64,000 nt of DNA from Acytostelium subglobosum LB1 (Eukaryota > Evosea > Eumycetozoa > Acytosteliales > Acytosteliaceae): assembly GCF_000787575.1 (NCBI RefSeq), contig NW_012236532.1, forward strand, positions 1,172,157 to 1,236,156. Direction: 5' to 3'. Each line of letters begins with the position of its first letter. Positions within the stretch are counted from its first letter, which is position 1. Shown one piece after another: positions 1-12,030 of this stretch. Both the position numbers and the translations under genes were made by a program. The notes beneath the pieces are model-generated. The model was given only the letters and a program-made list of their open reading frames with translations, did not search any database and was not told the DNA's origin.

Positions 1-165
1 TGCTTTGTTATGTTCTGCTTTATAATCATTGAAAGAGTACTTTGTTTTATGTTGTGATGAAGTAGATGTGATTGATGCATAACATCCAGTAGACAATGAT
101 GATGAAGATTGAACAGAAAATAATCTTGATATCAATCTTTGTTTTGTTAACATCATCATCGTCAT
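1..165 (-). CDS. 5' end of a probable mitochondrial protein (partial, runs off left edge)
   Basis: An open frame on the minus strand starts at an ATG at 163-165, just after an in-frame TAA at 169-171, and stays open to base 1 (55 codons). The peptide begins MTMMMLTKQRLISRLFSVQ and is rich in Arg, Ser, Leu and Thr with no acidic residue for more than 40 positions, as in a cleavable mitochondrial presequence. It then turns more polar (KYSFNDYKAEHNKA). The family cannot be recognised from this fragment. It is divergent from the BTB/pentapeptide gene, with about 580 bp between them. A downstream ATG of the MMM cluster could be used instead. Confidence 0.6.
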   Translation of the reverse strand, partial: MTMMMLTKQRLISRLFSVQSSSSLSTGCYASITSTSSQHKTKYSFNDYKAEHNKA

Positions 166-743
166 CAGTTAATTATATATCTATTCTATCTCTATTTCTA
201 ACTTTAGATAAGGCACTTATTGATTTGCGCACAAAGGAACAGAGACTTTGAAGATCGCAACCACAATTGTTTCAAATTTGCACAACACATTTAGATAATG
301 GGCAATCAATACAGATAATCTTTGTGATCAAACAAATAATAATAATAAGTATTATTATCTTTTCAAAGTTTGATGAAGAGTAAATAATGAACGGTGTGAA
401 ATGAATTGCAAGGTTACAAACATGTAAAGATGGTCTATTCCAAGACCTTCATACTTGCAACAACAAGGTAATTCATTGATCAAACAAGCGACACCACACA
501 CCTCCTTATTATTATAATCTGTCCTCTTCTCTAGAACACACATAACACACTGTTCTCTCTCTCCCTCGCATCACATCTTGAATTGAATCACTCATGGCGA
601 GAATGATGATGTTGTGTTATGGGGTGGACACGCGATTACTACTTGCCAAGTCGTAGCAGTAGTAGTTGTATCATAGTCAATAGTCATAGTGATAAGATAT
701 ATAACAACAAGATAAGATAGTATAGATAGATAGTTAGTAAAGG
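166..743. other. Divergent intergenic region
   Basis: AT-rich sequence between the left-edge minus gene and the plus BTB gene. It holds homopolymer and TAT-rich stretches of the kind seen in dictyostelid promoters. A 62-codon minus frame at 355-543 has no coding character. No RNA gene was seen. Confidence 0.5.
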
Positions 744-2458
744 ATGGAGAGTATTGGAAGACAACACCCAAACAATAATATGAAGAATGTTGGATCTTTG
801 AGATCGTTAAGTAGGGACAACTTGTTCAAGTTGCACTTTAGTGATCAATCGTCATCAGTTAGTGATGGTACTCCAAATAGTACAAATACTCCATTGTTAT
901 CTACTGGCGGTATTACAAGTGGAAACAGTAGTCTAAGGGATAGATCAACAACTTCAAATATGACTCCATATTCACATGGTTCGATCAATAGTAATAGTAA
1001 AGAGTTGGCAACTAATTCCGATGGAAGTGATGATGACGATGATGATGATACCGGATCCTCAGTGCCACTGCGTAGCCAAAGAAAGCCAATACCAATTGAA
1101 ATTCAAACCAGTCCACTTAGGAGCAGTGTACAGGCTGGCCTTGGAAAAGAAATCAAACGGCATCCTCAACAACACTACCAATGGCAACAATAGTAATGGT
1201 GGTAGTAATACAAAGACTGCCGCCGCAATACTGGATGGTATTCGATGAGGAATCAGAGTTGCTGGTGCATTCAATCAGACATTCAAGATTGATGACAGTC
1301 ACTCTGCCTCCCAGCTCAACAACTAGCGTTCGTCAACAAGATGATGACCTTAGCAGCTCGTCAGGCAGCGTGTTCAATATACATTCTGGCGTCGNTTTCA
1401 AACAATATGATCACAGTTGCCGGTGTCTCCATCGACAAGACAACGCCAGTCAACTTCAATGTTGGTGGAACACTATTTGCCACATCTTTGGCAACAGTAT
1501 TCAAATGTCCTCAGAGCATATTATGTCGTGTGGTCGAGATGCAGATCAAACAGATACAGAAGGAGGAGGTCATATTCATTGATAGGAACCCAACCTACTT
1601 TGGTTGTCTACTTGACTACCTGCGCACCAGTCGTTACAACGCACCCATTGGCGTCAACACCAAGGCACTTCTCGAAGAGGCAGAATTCTTCAACATCAAG
1701 CCACTAGTCCAATTGATCCAAGACGAGCCCGAGATGACCAGATGTGATATCATAAACATCATCAACTCGTAAGTGTGATCTGGTCCTTCAACCAAGTGTT
1801 TGATTGAATAACTTACATCCATCACCAGGTGCTACGACTATCCTCGTCTTCAAGGAATTTGGATGAGTCGACTCAACTTCACGGGACTCGATCTGAGTTG
1901 TGCCCTGTTCAACTATTCCAATCTCTCCAGGACAATATTTAAGATGGCAACAATCAATCAAGCTTCATTCAGTGGATGCAATCTTGAGTTTTCATCCGTA
2001 GACTCCTGTATTGGATCGAACTGTGTATTCAATCGAGCCAAGGTTACCAATGCCATCTTCACAGATAATCAACTATATGAATGCCAAGCATATTGTACCA
2101 ACTTCTCAAAGTAAGTCAAGTACATACATTCGATCGACCAACAGAGTCGCTGACAGACATACTATTCATTAGTTCCAACTTGTCCAACACGAGCTTTGCA
2201 TGCTCTGATCTGAAAGGAAGCAAGTTTATTGGTGCAATACTTTATGGATGTGACTTCTCACATTGCGATATTGCACATTGTGACTTTACAAATGCCAAGT
2301 TTGATCAGACAAGTAACCTGAGTTGCACAATCACCAAGGAGACGGTGTTTGAGAATTCCAACTATGAAGTGGCAATCAACAAGAAGAACTGGAAGAAGCC
2401 CAAACAGATCAGGACCAAGGGCAAGATCTCGTCAATCCCCGGAATGATCATTGGTTAA
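744..2458 (+). CDS. BTB/T1 (KCTD-like) plus pentapeptide-repeat protein, with frame breaks in the N-terminal half
   Basis: The domain order is an N-terminal low-complexity Ser/Asn region with an acidic Asp run (about 1030-1050), a KCTD-type BTB/T1 domain (VNFNVGGTLFATSLATVF, DRNPTYFGCLLDYLR, about 1440-1720), then pentapeptide repeats (NLSNTSFACSDLKGSKF style) in the last two exons. KCTD proteins of this layout are usually cullin-3 substrate adaptors; that role is inferred. Introns are 1769-1828 and 2111-2172, both keeping frame. The frame is not continuous in exon 1: the start reads in one frame to about 1145, coding-like Asn/Thr-rich peptide continues in the next frame to about 1240, a third frame is needed to 1394, and the frame changes again at the single N at 1395. 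Deleting the N joins HSGV to VSNNMITVAG exactly. The breaks look like assembly indels, but an unrecognised intron is possible. Confidence 0.75.
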
Positions 2459-2671
2459 GATATATGTTTGAATGATATGATGAGAAAACACTTGGATTCC
2501 TTTCAGTGAAATTTCCGTGTGATCGATCAAGTTCACACAACACTGTGTGTTTGACGAATGATTGATCATGGATATATCCAGACATCTTGTCAAAGCAATA
2601 TTGATATGATAAATATATGTATATAGTATAGTAATATAATAATAATAACAATTACTCAGTGTATAATAATA

Positions 2672-3790
2672 ATGAAAGGACAACAACAGAAGCAACAAGA
2701 GATACAACAGCAGCCACAGTTTGATTACAATGTACTGACACAGTATCAGGTACCAAAGGATGGTGATGGATACAGTTGGTCATTCTCACTGGATCAGTTT
2801 GATGAGACTGCAATGGTGGCAGCCGGCAACAATGTACAGAATAATCCACAAGAGTTCTTTAATCGCTTCGGCTTTGTAGTTGTACGCGATGTGCTCACAG
2901 GAGACGACTGTGATCGCACCGTATCAGAGATATTTGATATAATCGAGAGCAAGTCTCCGAGATTCAAGCGCAACGACCGGTCGACTTGGGACCACTTCCC
3001 AACTGAAGAGTCGATCATGCAGTATGGCAGCCCGTCGCGACCACCCATCTTCACTAGGCAGTTCCTGATGAACCGCCAGAACCCCCGCGTATACCGAGTG
3101 TTTGCCGAGCTGCTGAAGAACCCAGACCTGATGGTCAACAATGACCGTTGCTGCTTCTTCCGTCCCACAGTCAACACACCGGGTGTCGCGCTGGGCAAGC
3201 CCGAGTGGTCAACCAAGAGCAATGTGCATTTGGACATGAATCCATTCAACTGGATGGGCGACGGTTCGATGTGTCGCCAGGAGCTGGATCGACTGCGATA
3301 CGACCGACTTGGCGAGTTTATACAGGAGAACAACCAGCCAAGTCAGCATGACGGCCGTCAACTGCAAGCCGTGCTGAATCTGCTCGAGAACCACGAGGAG
3401 GATGGTGGCTACGTTGTCGTGCCAGGCTTCATGAATCACTTTGTCGACTACTTCAACACAAAGAAGCCAGAGTATAGCCAGCCGTCGTGGAACTGGCAGA
3501 CAAAGGACCCATTGTTCAAGTTTGCCAAGCGCATCTCCATGCGCAAGGGATCAATGGTGATCTGGGACCAGCGCATGCCTCATGGATCTTTCAACAACAC
3601 CTCGTCCAACCCTCGCATGGCCCAATTCATCAAGATCTATCCGACATCCACCGTGTCCAATGACAGATACAAGAGTAGAGCTGCAGTCGTGTCCAACATC
3701 CTGGCGTCATTCAGTGACCCATTCCCACTGACCAAGTTAGGTGCTGGCCTGTTTGGAGTCAAAGAGCGAGGACTTCCAACTGTTGATTGA
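2672..3790 (+). CDS. Phytanoyl-CoA dioxygenase (PhyH)-like Fe(II)/2-oxoglutarate oxygenase
   Basis: Single exon, 372 aa. After a Gln-rich start, the core fits the PhyH-like double-stranded beta-helix oxygenases: FNRFGFVVVRDVL (about 63-75), the metal-binding HxD in VHLDMNP (H186, D188), the distal His in MPHGSFNN (H304), and R315 in NPRMAQF as the likely 2-oxoglutarate-binding Arg. All the facial-triad residues are present, so an active hydroxylase is plausible. The substrate cannot be told; small-molecule and lipid hydroxylases share this fold. No signal peptide or C-terminal peroxisomal tripeptide is visible (it ends TVD). It is convergent with RFC4, with a gap of about 75 bp. Confidence 0.82.
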   Translation: MKGQQQKQQEIQQQPQFDYNVLTQYQVPKDGDGYSWSFSLDQFDETAMVAAGNNVQNNPQEFFNRFGFVVVRDVLTGDDCDRTVSEIFDIIESKSPRFKRNDRSTWDHFPTEESIMQYGSPSRPPIFTRQFLMNRQNPRVYRVFAELLKNPDLMVNNDRCCFFRPTVNTPGVALGKPEWSTKSNVHLDMNPFNWMGDGSMCRQELDRLRYDRLGEFIQENNQPSQHDGRQLQAVLNLLENHEEDGGYVVVPGFMNHFVDYFNTKKPEYSQPSWNWQTKDPLFKFAKRISMRKGSMVIWDQRMPHGSFNNTSSNPRMAQFIKIYPTSTVSNDRYKSRAAVVSNILASFSDPFPLTKLGAGLFGVKERGLPTVD

Positions 3791-3866
3791 TTGATTGATT
3801 GAATAAATGTTAATCATCGTCGTCAGATGACGACTAGTACGCGTCCCAAGATACAACAAGACAATG

Positions 3867-5099
3867 TTATTGATTTGTCATTTGGTTCATGATGTAGGAG
3901 GCTGCGTCGAGTAGTTGAAGGAACTCTTCCGAGCCATCGATTAGGTTCCTGTCAACCGATCCCATCTTGATGGTTATCATCGCCTTTTGCTTGTTTGTGG
4001 CGACAGGTGTTGCCACGACATAATCAAACAACTGTGATAGGATCTGTGCCGCTGGATATCCATTCGCAATGATCCTCTGTACATTCTTCTCCAGCTTCTC
4101 ATATGATCCAGACAAACATGTCTTGAACAGTCCATCGATCAGTTCGTTGGGGACAGTCTGTCAATGTGATTGATAGGAAGTAATTGAGTGAGTGAGTGGC
4201 CAGAGGACCATGGCCTGATCGTGTACTTACTCCTGAAATGTTGAATATAGTGTCTGGCGTTAGTACTTTGTCCTTGCCGTAGAAACGATAGACTGATTGA
4301 AGGTAGGTGATGGCCTTTCGAAGATCACCATCGGACACTTGTTGGATGGCCTTGAGGACGGGATCGGAGAGTGGTCGCATGCCCTCCTTGTCGGCGATCA
4401 TTGTCAGTCGCTCAGTCATTGCCGTGTCGTCCAGCGATCTGAATCTGAACTTGGCGCATCTAGACGACAGTGGCTCGATGATCCTTGTGATGTAGTTGCA
4501 GAGCAGACAGAACCTTGTGGTCTTTGAGGTGTTCTCGATGGTGCGACGTAGTGCGGCCTGAGCGTCGTGCGTCATTGAGTCGGCCTCGTCCAGGATGATC
4601 AGCTTGAATGATGCAGCCGGTCGTCCGTTTACTGTCGCCTGCTGATTGACTGTGAAGCTTGCAAAGCTCTTAATCTTTGTTCTGACCACTTCGATACCAC
4701 GTTCATCCGAAGCATTCAACTCAAGTACACGGTCCTTATACAACTCTGGACCGTACAAGTCCATTGCCACTGCCAAGACAGTTGATGTCTTTCCTGTACC
4801 TGGTGGTCCATAGAACAATAGATGAGGTAGCTATATTCATTCATTCATTAGTATCCATCATTCATTCAATCAATTGACCATCGCCTTAATCTGTCACATA
4901 CATTGCCTGTTTCTAATGATCTCTTCAATGCCTTTACAACCTCATCTTGATGTGATACGTCATCTACAGTCTTTGGCCTACTACATAGTTGGTAAAGTTA
5001 GTATTGTGTTGATGTTGAGGTTGTGGCGAGGTTGAAGTTAGCATACTATTTAGATACCCAGGGTTCGGGAGGTCTAATTATCTTTGTCGATGTTGCCAT
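3867..5099 (-). CDS. rfc4: Replication factor C subunit 4 (clamp loader AAA+ ATPase)
   Basis: Four exons (5099-5047, 4980-4902, 4830-4231, 4157-3867) join in frame to 340 aa, close to the usual RFC4/yeast Rfc2 length. The protein starts [21 protein letters not shown]. It has Walker A GPPGTGKT (about 52-59), Walker B ILDEADS (about 123-129) and the clamp-loader SSRC box (about 166-169). [14 protein letters not shown] and [12 protein letters not shown] match the RFC4 rather than the RFC2 type. As part of the RFC pentamer it loads PCNA at primer ends in the nucleus. The start is shared with the Rif1 gene through a 262-bp divergent promoter containing an E2F-type palindrome, which suggests S-phase expression. 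Confidence 0.95.
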
Positions 5100-5199
5100 T
5101 GTGTATTATATATGTATATGTATATGTGTCTATGATGTATATGTGTACATGTAGTAAGTGTTTATTGATTCGCGAGATGAAGTGACTGAATGAACTAGT

Positions 5200-5233
5200 G
5201 CGCCAAGTGTGAAGTTTAAACTTGGCGCCAAAA
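5200..5233. promoter_or_regulatory. E2F/DP-type palindrome between rfc4 and rif1
   Basis: TTGGCGCCAAAA at 5222-5233 is a palindromic match to the E2F consensus TTTSSCGC read on both strands. A half-site, gcgccaag (5200-5207), lies just before it and forms an inverted pair with cttggcgc (5221-5228). It sits about 100 bp from the rfc4 ATG and about 130 bp from the rif1 ATG. Binding is inferred from sequence only. Confidence 0.6.
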
Positions 5234-5361
5234 TGTTTAAATTGCTCACTTCCTTGAAATGGATGTCATTGTATGTGATTGATCAATCGGTCCAATCGTC
5301 TTAATCATAGATATACCAACAACACACAATACATATATATATATATATATATTCAATCAAC

Positions 5362-8300
5362 ATGGACCAGTTGTTGAAATCACTGGAGGCATCAATTGCC
5401 AACAGGAGGACAGTGCAGGTCAAGGAGGTGGAGACATGCTTCACGACACTGATCACTCATCTGAAGGAGTGCGTGGAGAATGAGGAGTTGCCACCATTCC
5501 TCAAGCAGAGTGCCAATGTAACGGCATTCATCAAAGTGTTTCATCACAATATATCATTCTCAAACAATCAACAGGGCAATGATCAGCTGGCCATTCATTC
5601 ATTGCGTAGTCTTGGCTACTTCCTATTCAGTCAACAGATAGTAGCACTACTCTCAGACAGCCAGATCAGAGATATATCAACCCTACTCGATAATACAATA
5701 CAGATTACAAAGAAGAAGGTATGATTGATCATCACTCTGGAGTGGAATCATTCCAACAATCACTCACACACTCAATCCTGGAATAATTCCAATCACTCAA
5801 TCACTAACTCATTTGATCAATCAACTAATGGAAATAGAATATTTGTAACTATGCTATTTGGTGTTTGTCATCACAGTCGTTTCCAAAGGGTCCAGACAGT
5901 CCAAAGTTAGCACAGACGTTATGTACTATATTGGAGAAGACACCTTATAATTCAAAGACAATTGAACATGAGGTATTGGTATCATTCTCCAAGATAAATG
6001 TACAGAATCCACAACTATTCGCACCCCTTGCACATCTCTGGATACCCTCACTCCTTGACAAACTGCTCGACAATGACATTACCAGTCAATCATCAAGTGG
6101 CGCATCATCAGACCTCGCCAGGGCGTAAGTACACACGTGCGCCAACAACAACATGATTGAGCTAACACCAAACCCAACATAGATGCTTTGAAAAGGCTGA
6201 ACAGATTATACGTGCCACGATCACAACATGGACATCGACAAACACAAAGAATGAACAATTGACAAAGAGATTGGTTGAGTGCCACATTGATATAATTGAA
6301 AGACTCAATCAAATCAATGACAATGGAAGAGAGGTAACTGCCATCAAAGTATGGGGATACTATATCTACTTCATTGGCGAGGCACTATTCACCAACAATC
6401 TGATCAACAGCTTCCTCAAGCTTCCAGAGGTATGTCAATGATCCAGGAACCCTCGCTCTAACTCTCAACCCTCGCCCTAACACACCCAACAAGAAATCCT
6501 TCATTCATGGTAGTGATGATATGATCAGATCACAAACATATCAGTCGTGGAGATACTTGATTGATGCATTGAGTGGACATTCGTTGTTGATTGCCAAGAG
6601 ATTGAATCTGATTGTAATGCCATTGAGTGTTGGATTCAAGAAGGACAATGACGCAAACTCAAAGGCCAGTTGTTTGATAACGTGGCTTCATTTGTTGGAT
6701 AGCATCGGCCCAACGAACCTCGTGAATATGTTTGGTTCTGTATTCACAACGATCATTCAAAGTCTGATTGAGGATGCTCAATTCCATCGATGTTGCTTCA
6801 GTCTGATGGTGTGTCTGCTGCTCAAGGAGAATCTGGCCACATCATATCGCGAGCATCTCAAAGAGCAATACCATTGCTCGATCAAACCGCTGCCCGAGCT
6901 GAGCGGTCAGTGGCTGCTCCAGAACCTCAAGACCTTTGTCAATGTGCTGACATTGAAGGGCGAGGATGAGGAGCAGGACAACCCTGGCGACGTGTCCCTG
7001 GACACATCACTCGACTCGTCCACCTCGCAGAAACAGCAACAGCCCAACTACCTCAAAGAGCGCTCGGACCTGTGGAACGCGCTGTTGGAGCGCGTGGCCA
7101 ATGTCGATCACAAGGACGCACACTACCCACAGCTGATCCAGCTTGTTCTCAAAGCGTTGGAGACCATTGGCAGTCGGGTGTTGGGTGGTTCGCAGGCAAC
7201 ATCGATGACACTATACGAGATGCAATTCATCAAGACATTGCACCAACTCACTATCCAATTGTTGCCAAAGTCGGTATTGTTCTCCAGCGACATCAAGGTG
7301 ACCAAGGATGTAGTCGACCAGCAGCAACAACTGTCTCCCTTTGACTTCATTTTGATTAATATTGTTGGCACTGGATTACAAGTGAGCAGCAAGAAGATGG
7401 ACCAATTCATCATACCAACCATCAATGATATTGTACAATTCTCTTGTTCCAACTCACCAGACCTCGTCCAAAAGATACACTCAATCCTTGAAACAATCGG
7501 GGAATACCTCTCACACTCTTGTCCGACTCCATCAAACATGGAGCTTGTACTTCTCATCTGGATACAGAATGGTAAATATTATTGATCACTCCTGGAATGA
7601 TTCCACTCACTCATACTCCTCACCACCACCGCCGCCACACCTTTAGCAACAACTACCCAACACTCTATCGACAAGTCTCATCAATTGTTATCGACGCCAT
7701 TGCTGAACACCAAGTCATTGTCTAATTTCAAGGCTATATTGACCTGGCCACTTAGACAGCTGTCAATGTGTGATTATAGGGATGGTGAGATGCGCGACAA
7801 GGTATTGATCACGTGGAAGTCATTGTTCCAATCATTCCACCGTGCCGTCTCTATTAGAACATCGCTGAATCCATTCGTCGAGCAACTTTTGTCATCGATA
7901 GAGTCGAGCACCAAGTGGAAACACGTCTCCAACCTCGAGACAACCTTGGGCGTTGTCGCCATCGCCCTCCAAACACTTGATATATCACTGGCACCGCCTG
8001 CCGTCAGCAGGCGATCAAACGACGCGTCAATGGACCTTGACGCATCGAGTGGCTCAAGTGGCCATGCATCAGTGTTCACATTTGTCAATAGCTTGCTGGA
8101 GGCTTCGTCTGGGACCCAGGCAACATCGACTCAGCAGTTGCTCGCGGCTCTGGCGCAGGTTGTCAAGAAGATGCCCAGTGCCAAGGTGTTGGTAGGCTTG
8201 TGCACTCAGTTGAGTGGCGCACTTACATCACTTCTCAAGACGATTGGACCAGAGCCATCGGGCTCATCGCTCTCCCAGGACTTGAAAGAGTTGCTGGCCT

Positions 8301-9345
8301 CATACAAGAAGTCACTCAATCAGCTATGGTGCGCACTGCTTGAGAGTGCCACGCGAGTGATTGGCACCAAGTACGATCAAGGCGATGCAGTGCTCGATGC
8401 GATGAGCGATATGCTGTCCTGCGCATTCCTCTCCAAACAATCATTGATTGCTGAAAAGACGCTGGACTTTTGGAATGGAGTGTTTGGCGCGCAAAAGAGA
8501 CTGCGCTACAAGCCGGAACTTTGGTCGACGTTGGTTGCCGTGCGCAAGAGAGTATCATCAATCAATCTGCCAGACAACCTTGCCGACCAAGACAACGACA
8601 CTGACCACTCACACACCAAACTACCACCGGCCACTCTCGGTTCCTTCCACGACTCACTCCAACTTTTACCGGAAATCAATATGATTCCATCTTGTAAGTG
8701 TCCTGCTCCCCTTTGGCGGTATGATTGCTAACACTCTTACCCACCCTTCCTTTGGTCCAAAGACTTTAATGGAGTTGTCTCGAATCATACGAACAAGACA
8801 ACAACAGTCGCGACTGTCTCATCATCAAAGGTGGATGTTGCTGCTCCTTCAGATCATGGAAATGGCATCACAAAGGACAACAAAGTTGTCAAGAGACAAC
8901 GTGTCCTAACAACATCACATCATCAACAAAATCAACAGATACATCATCGTCATCAGCAACATCAACACCATCATCATCATCGTCATCATCATCCTCATCA
9001 TCATCAAAAGCACTCAACCATTTATACACATCACCAAAGAAGAAGTCCACCACATCAAAGAAGCGTGTCCATGTTGATGATGACGATACTGGCATTGTGG
9101 ACAATGACGAGACAATTCCAGATACATCAATGATCATTGATATATGTTCACCTATCAAGCCAGCACCAGGTCACCTGGCAGTGACTAATGGCAATGGGTT
9201 GATGAATGTGAGAGAATGTTTGGAACTCCTTTCACATGTCAACTTTGAAGCGTTTACCAATCTCGAGCTTGGTGAATTCCAAGGACTTGCACTACTTGTT
9301 GCCAACGAGATCAATGGGGCACTCCTTAAACGGTTTGTCGGTTGA
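5362..9345 (+). CDS. rif1: Rif1-like HEAT-repeat protein (telomere/replication-timing factor homologue)
   Basis: Exons 5362-5718, 5877-6124, 6183-6429, 6494-7571, 7647-8693 and 8763-9345 keep one frame, except for a shift near 8900 discussed under findings; the product is about 1170 aa. The N-terminal half is all-helical and contains the Rif1-N signature in order: AIKVWGYYIYFIGEALF, LINSFLKLPEKSFIHGSDD, then RSQTYQSWRYLIDAL. In other eukaryotes Rif1 controls origin timing through PP1 and acts in break-repair choice. The C-terminal part is low complexity (Ser-rich, then SPKKKSTTSKKRVHVDDDD) followed by a short conserved-looking helical tail. No canonical RVxF PP1 site was identified with confidence. 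It is shorter than animal Rif1. It diverges from rfc4 and converges with plaa (about 95 bp apart). The assignment rests on the N-terminal motif. Confidence 0.75.
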
Positions 9346-9439
9346 TCAATCCACAATAATACATTGTACACAATCCACAATAATAATACATTGTACACAC
9401 ATTCGTTTAAATGGTATGGTTCCACAGACGAGCTTTACT

Positions 9440-12030
9440 TTATTGCAACAATTTGATAGCCAGTGTGCTGGTCTCCTGGAGCTTGGCATTGGTTGCGCTG
9501 CTCTTTTGGATGATTGATTCGATCTCTTTGCCATTCTTCACTTTGTGTTGTCTGAATGTGATCAATATACTGCCCAAGGCAATCACCAATCTAAAGACCA
9601 CATCAGCATTGGTCTGCTCCTTGACAATCATCGCTGACACACAGTTGATCAACTTGTCCACGTTCTCCTTGGCAATAAAGTCCTTCTTATATACAGTCAA
9701 CACTGATAGGCTATTTGATTGATAGATTGAATGAATAGAGGTTAGTATCATCATACATCAATGCCGACATCAACATTAACATACTTTAACAAAAGTGTAG
9801 AGTATGAGGTAACAAAGGTAGCATTGCTGTTGCTAACAGTCTCGTAGAATGGATGTAGGCGGTCAAGGATGGCTGGCATATAGTTGTAAACGTGTTGTCT
9901 CATGTTCTCGTGTCGGATCATGTTGCAGAAGACCTTGGCAATCAACATCTGGTTGTTGATGTCTGAAGCCGTGGCTGGCAGGTTCAACAGGGCTTGCACG
10001 ACGTTGAACTGCTTCATGTTAATCATCTGGTCAAAGGTTCTTGAGGCGCCAGAGTGCAGCATCAGCGTGCGGAGAACATCGAGCAATGGCAGGATCTTGT
10101 CGACTGGCCACTTCAACATCTTGAGCAGGGTCTTGTACTGTACGTCGCTAAAGGTCGATGAGTGATATCTTGAAGTGTCTTTGAGCGTGGAAAGGATGTT
10201 CTTAAAGACGACGTCCTCCCTCTCCTCGAGGTCCAATGACAATGCCTTTGTGGCGGTGTCGGCGGCGAGCTGCTGACTGTACTCCAGTGCCTTGGGGGCG
10301 AGACTGTCGCTGTTGGCAGCGTCAAAGTAAGTGTAGACGCCTTGGGGTATGTAGTTGTTTGGCTGTATCTCGGCAAAGGATGGTGTGCTCGCTGGTTGGT
10401 GAGTGGGTGCGCTGCCAGGCACGTATCGACTGCCTCCTGTGAATGGGTCCGAGTATGTGGGCTGGGCTGCACCCAGGGTCATGTTGCTTGGCGCGTTGGC
10501 ATTGCGCACGAGGAACTTTGTGATCTCCTCCAGCCACGACTGATCCAGATCGTTCTTCCAGAGGAACTCCTGCGCCACAGTCCAAGGGTTCTCGCCATTG
10601 TTGTAGCCAATCTTGTACATTGTGCCCTCGTTGACGTCGATATCAAACACATAGTCATACTCCTTGCCGTCTAGAAGTGCCTTGGACTTGGAGGCGTTGG
10701 AGTCAATGACGTCGCCAATCTTGATCCAGCGCTGATCGGCAGCCGACCACTGGTGCGCCTCAGCCGTCTTGCCTGAGCGAACCACCTTCATCTCACCGTC
10801 CTTCTTGCCGGGTGCGAGCAGGGCGTCGGCTGCTTCCGGTAGCTCGTTGAGCTTGATGTCTCCGACGTTGTCTGACGAGATCTCCTGAGCGGCCACTGAC
10901 TGCAGGTAGTTCTCGATGGCGGCACCGGAAGCTACACGGGTGGGATTGCGTGTCCACACACGGACCACGCCATCAGCGCAGCCACTGACCAAGTCGCCGT
11001 TGAGCAGCACCGCGCACGACCACACGCCCGATGGATGGGCAAGGGTCTGGTGGCAAGCTCCGTCCTTCCACACCTTGATTGAACGGTCCTCACTGCACGA
11101 CACGTAGCCATAGTTGGGGATGTAGACCACGCCGTAGACGTAAGCCTGATGGCCGGTCATCTCCTGCAGGGGTTCACCGTCGAATGTCCACACGATCAAG
11201 CTGCCATCGTTGGCGGCCGATATGAAGCCGACTTCGGGGATAAGCGAGAGGGCGCGCACGCAGTCAGTGTGCTTGGTCAACACCTTGTACTGAATGAACT
11301 GTATCTTGGTGTCATTCTGCACACGCTTCCAAATAATGATCTTCTTGTCGGCTGAGGCACTGACAATGTCTCCATTAGGGAGGCCCAACACGCTCCACAC
11401 AGCAGCCTCATGTTTCTCCAATGTACACACACAATCATTGTTGTCCCATACTCTTACAGACCTATTTCAACGTGTTAGTAACATGTAGTACATTGATGAG
11501 ATGATGGATGGTGCCACTTACTTATCCCAACTGCCAGAGATCAACAGTCCGTCGTGGGTGGTGCCGAGAGTGGACACTGAGTCGGTGTGTCCGAGAAGCA
11601 TGAGGATGGGCGAGCCAGAGGGAATGCCGCTGTCACCACGGGGCACAGCATTCTTGTCCCAGACACAGATCATCTTGTCGTTGCCACCAGAGGCAAACAA
11701 TCTCTGTTGGAGCAACTCGTTTGGTTTCAGTTGAGTGAGTGCGCCAACAAAGTGTTGATGAGCATGCAACACAATAGATGTAGCCTCTTGATTCTGTGAC
11801 TTGAAGATATCCCATACGCGTACAGTGTTGTCTCTCGAACCAGACACTATCCTACCATCATATAGTGCTATAACAGCTCGAACATCCTTCTCATGACCTC
11901 TCAACTCCCTTGATAATTTATATAAATCATCATTGCCAGATGTTGTAGTTGTCATTGGTGTTGCATTGTTATTATTATTATTGTTATTGTTATTGTTATC
12001 GTTGTTATTGCTATTATTGTCTATCTCCAT
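9440..12030 (-). CDS. plaa: PLAA/Doa1/Ufd3 homologue (WD40-PFU-PUL ubiquitin and Cdc48 cofactor)
   Basis: Exons 12030-11522, 11461-9785 and 9710-9440 join in frame to 818 aa. After an Asn run come WD40 repeats (about 35-340; GHEKDVRAVIALYDGRIVSGSRDNTVRVWD, broken here for length: GHEKDVRA, then SGSRDNTVRVWD). A PFU ubiquitin-binding domain follows (about 395-492; YNNGENPWTVAQEFL). The C-terminal PUL armadillo-type domain starts at about 535 (YIPQGVYTYFD) and runs to the end. This is the complete domain order of PLAA/Doa1, which binds ubiquitin and Cdc48/p97 in ubiquitin homeostasis and in lysosome and mitochondrial quality control. Introns are 11462-11521 and 9711-9784. The neighbours are rif1 (convergent) and a twin-CX9C gene on the same strand. 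Confidence 0.95.

Noticed and set aside
1243-1248. In-frame TGA in the BTB gene as selenocysteine or readthrough
   Set aside because: The gene also needs other frame corrections nearby and no selenoprotein homologue is expected; indels or an intron are simpler.
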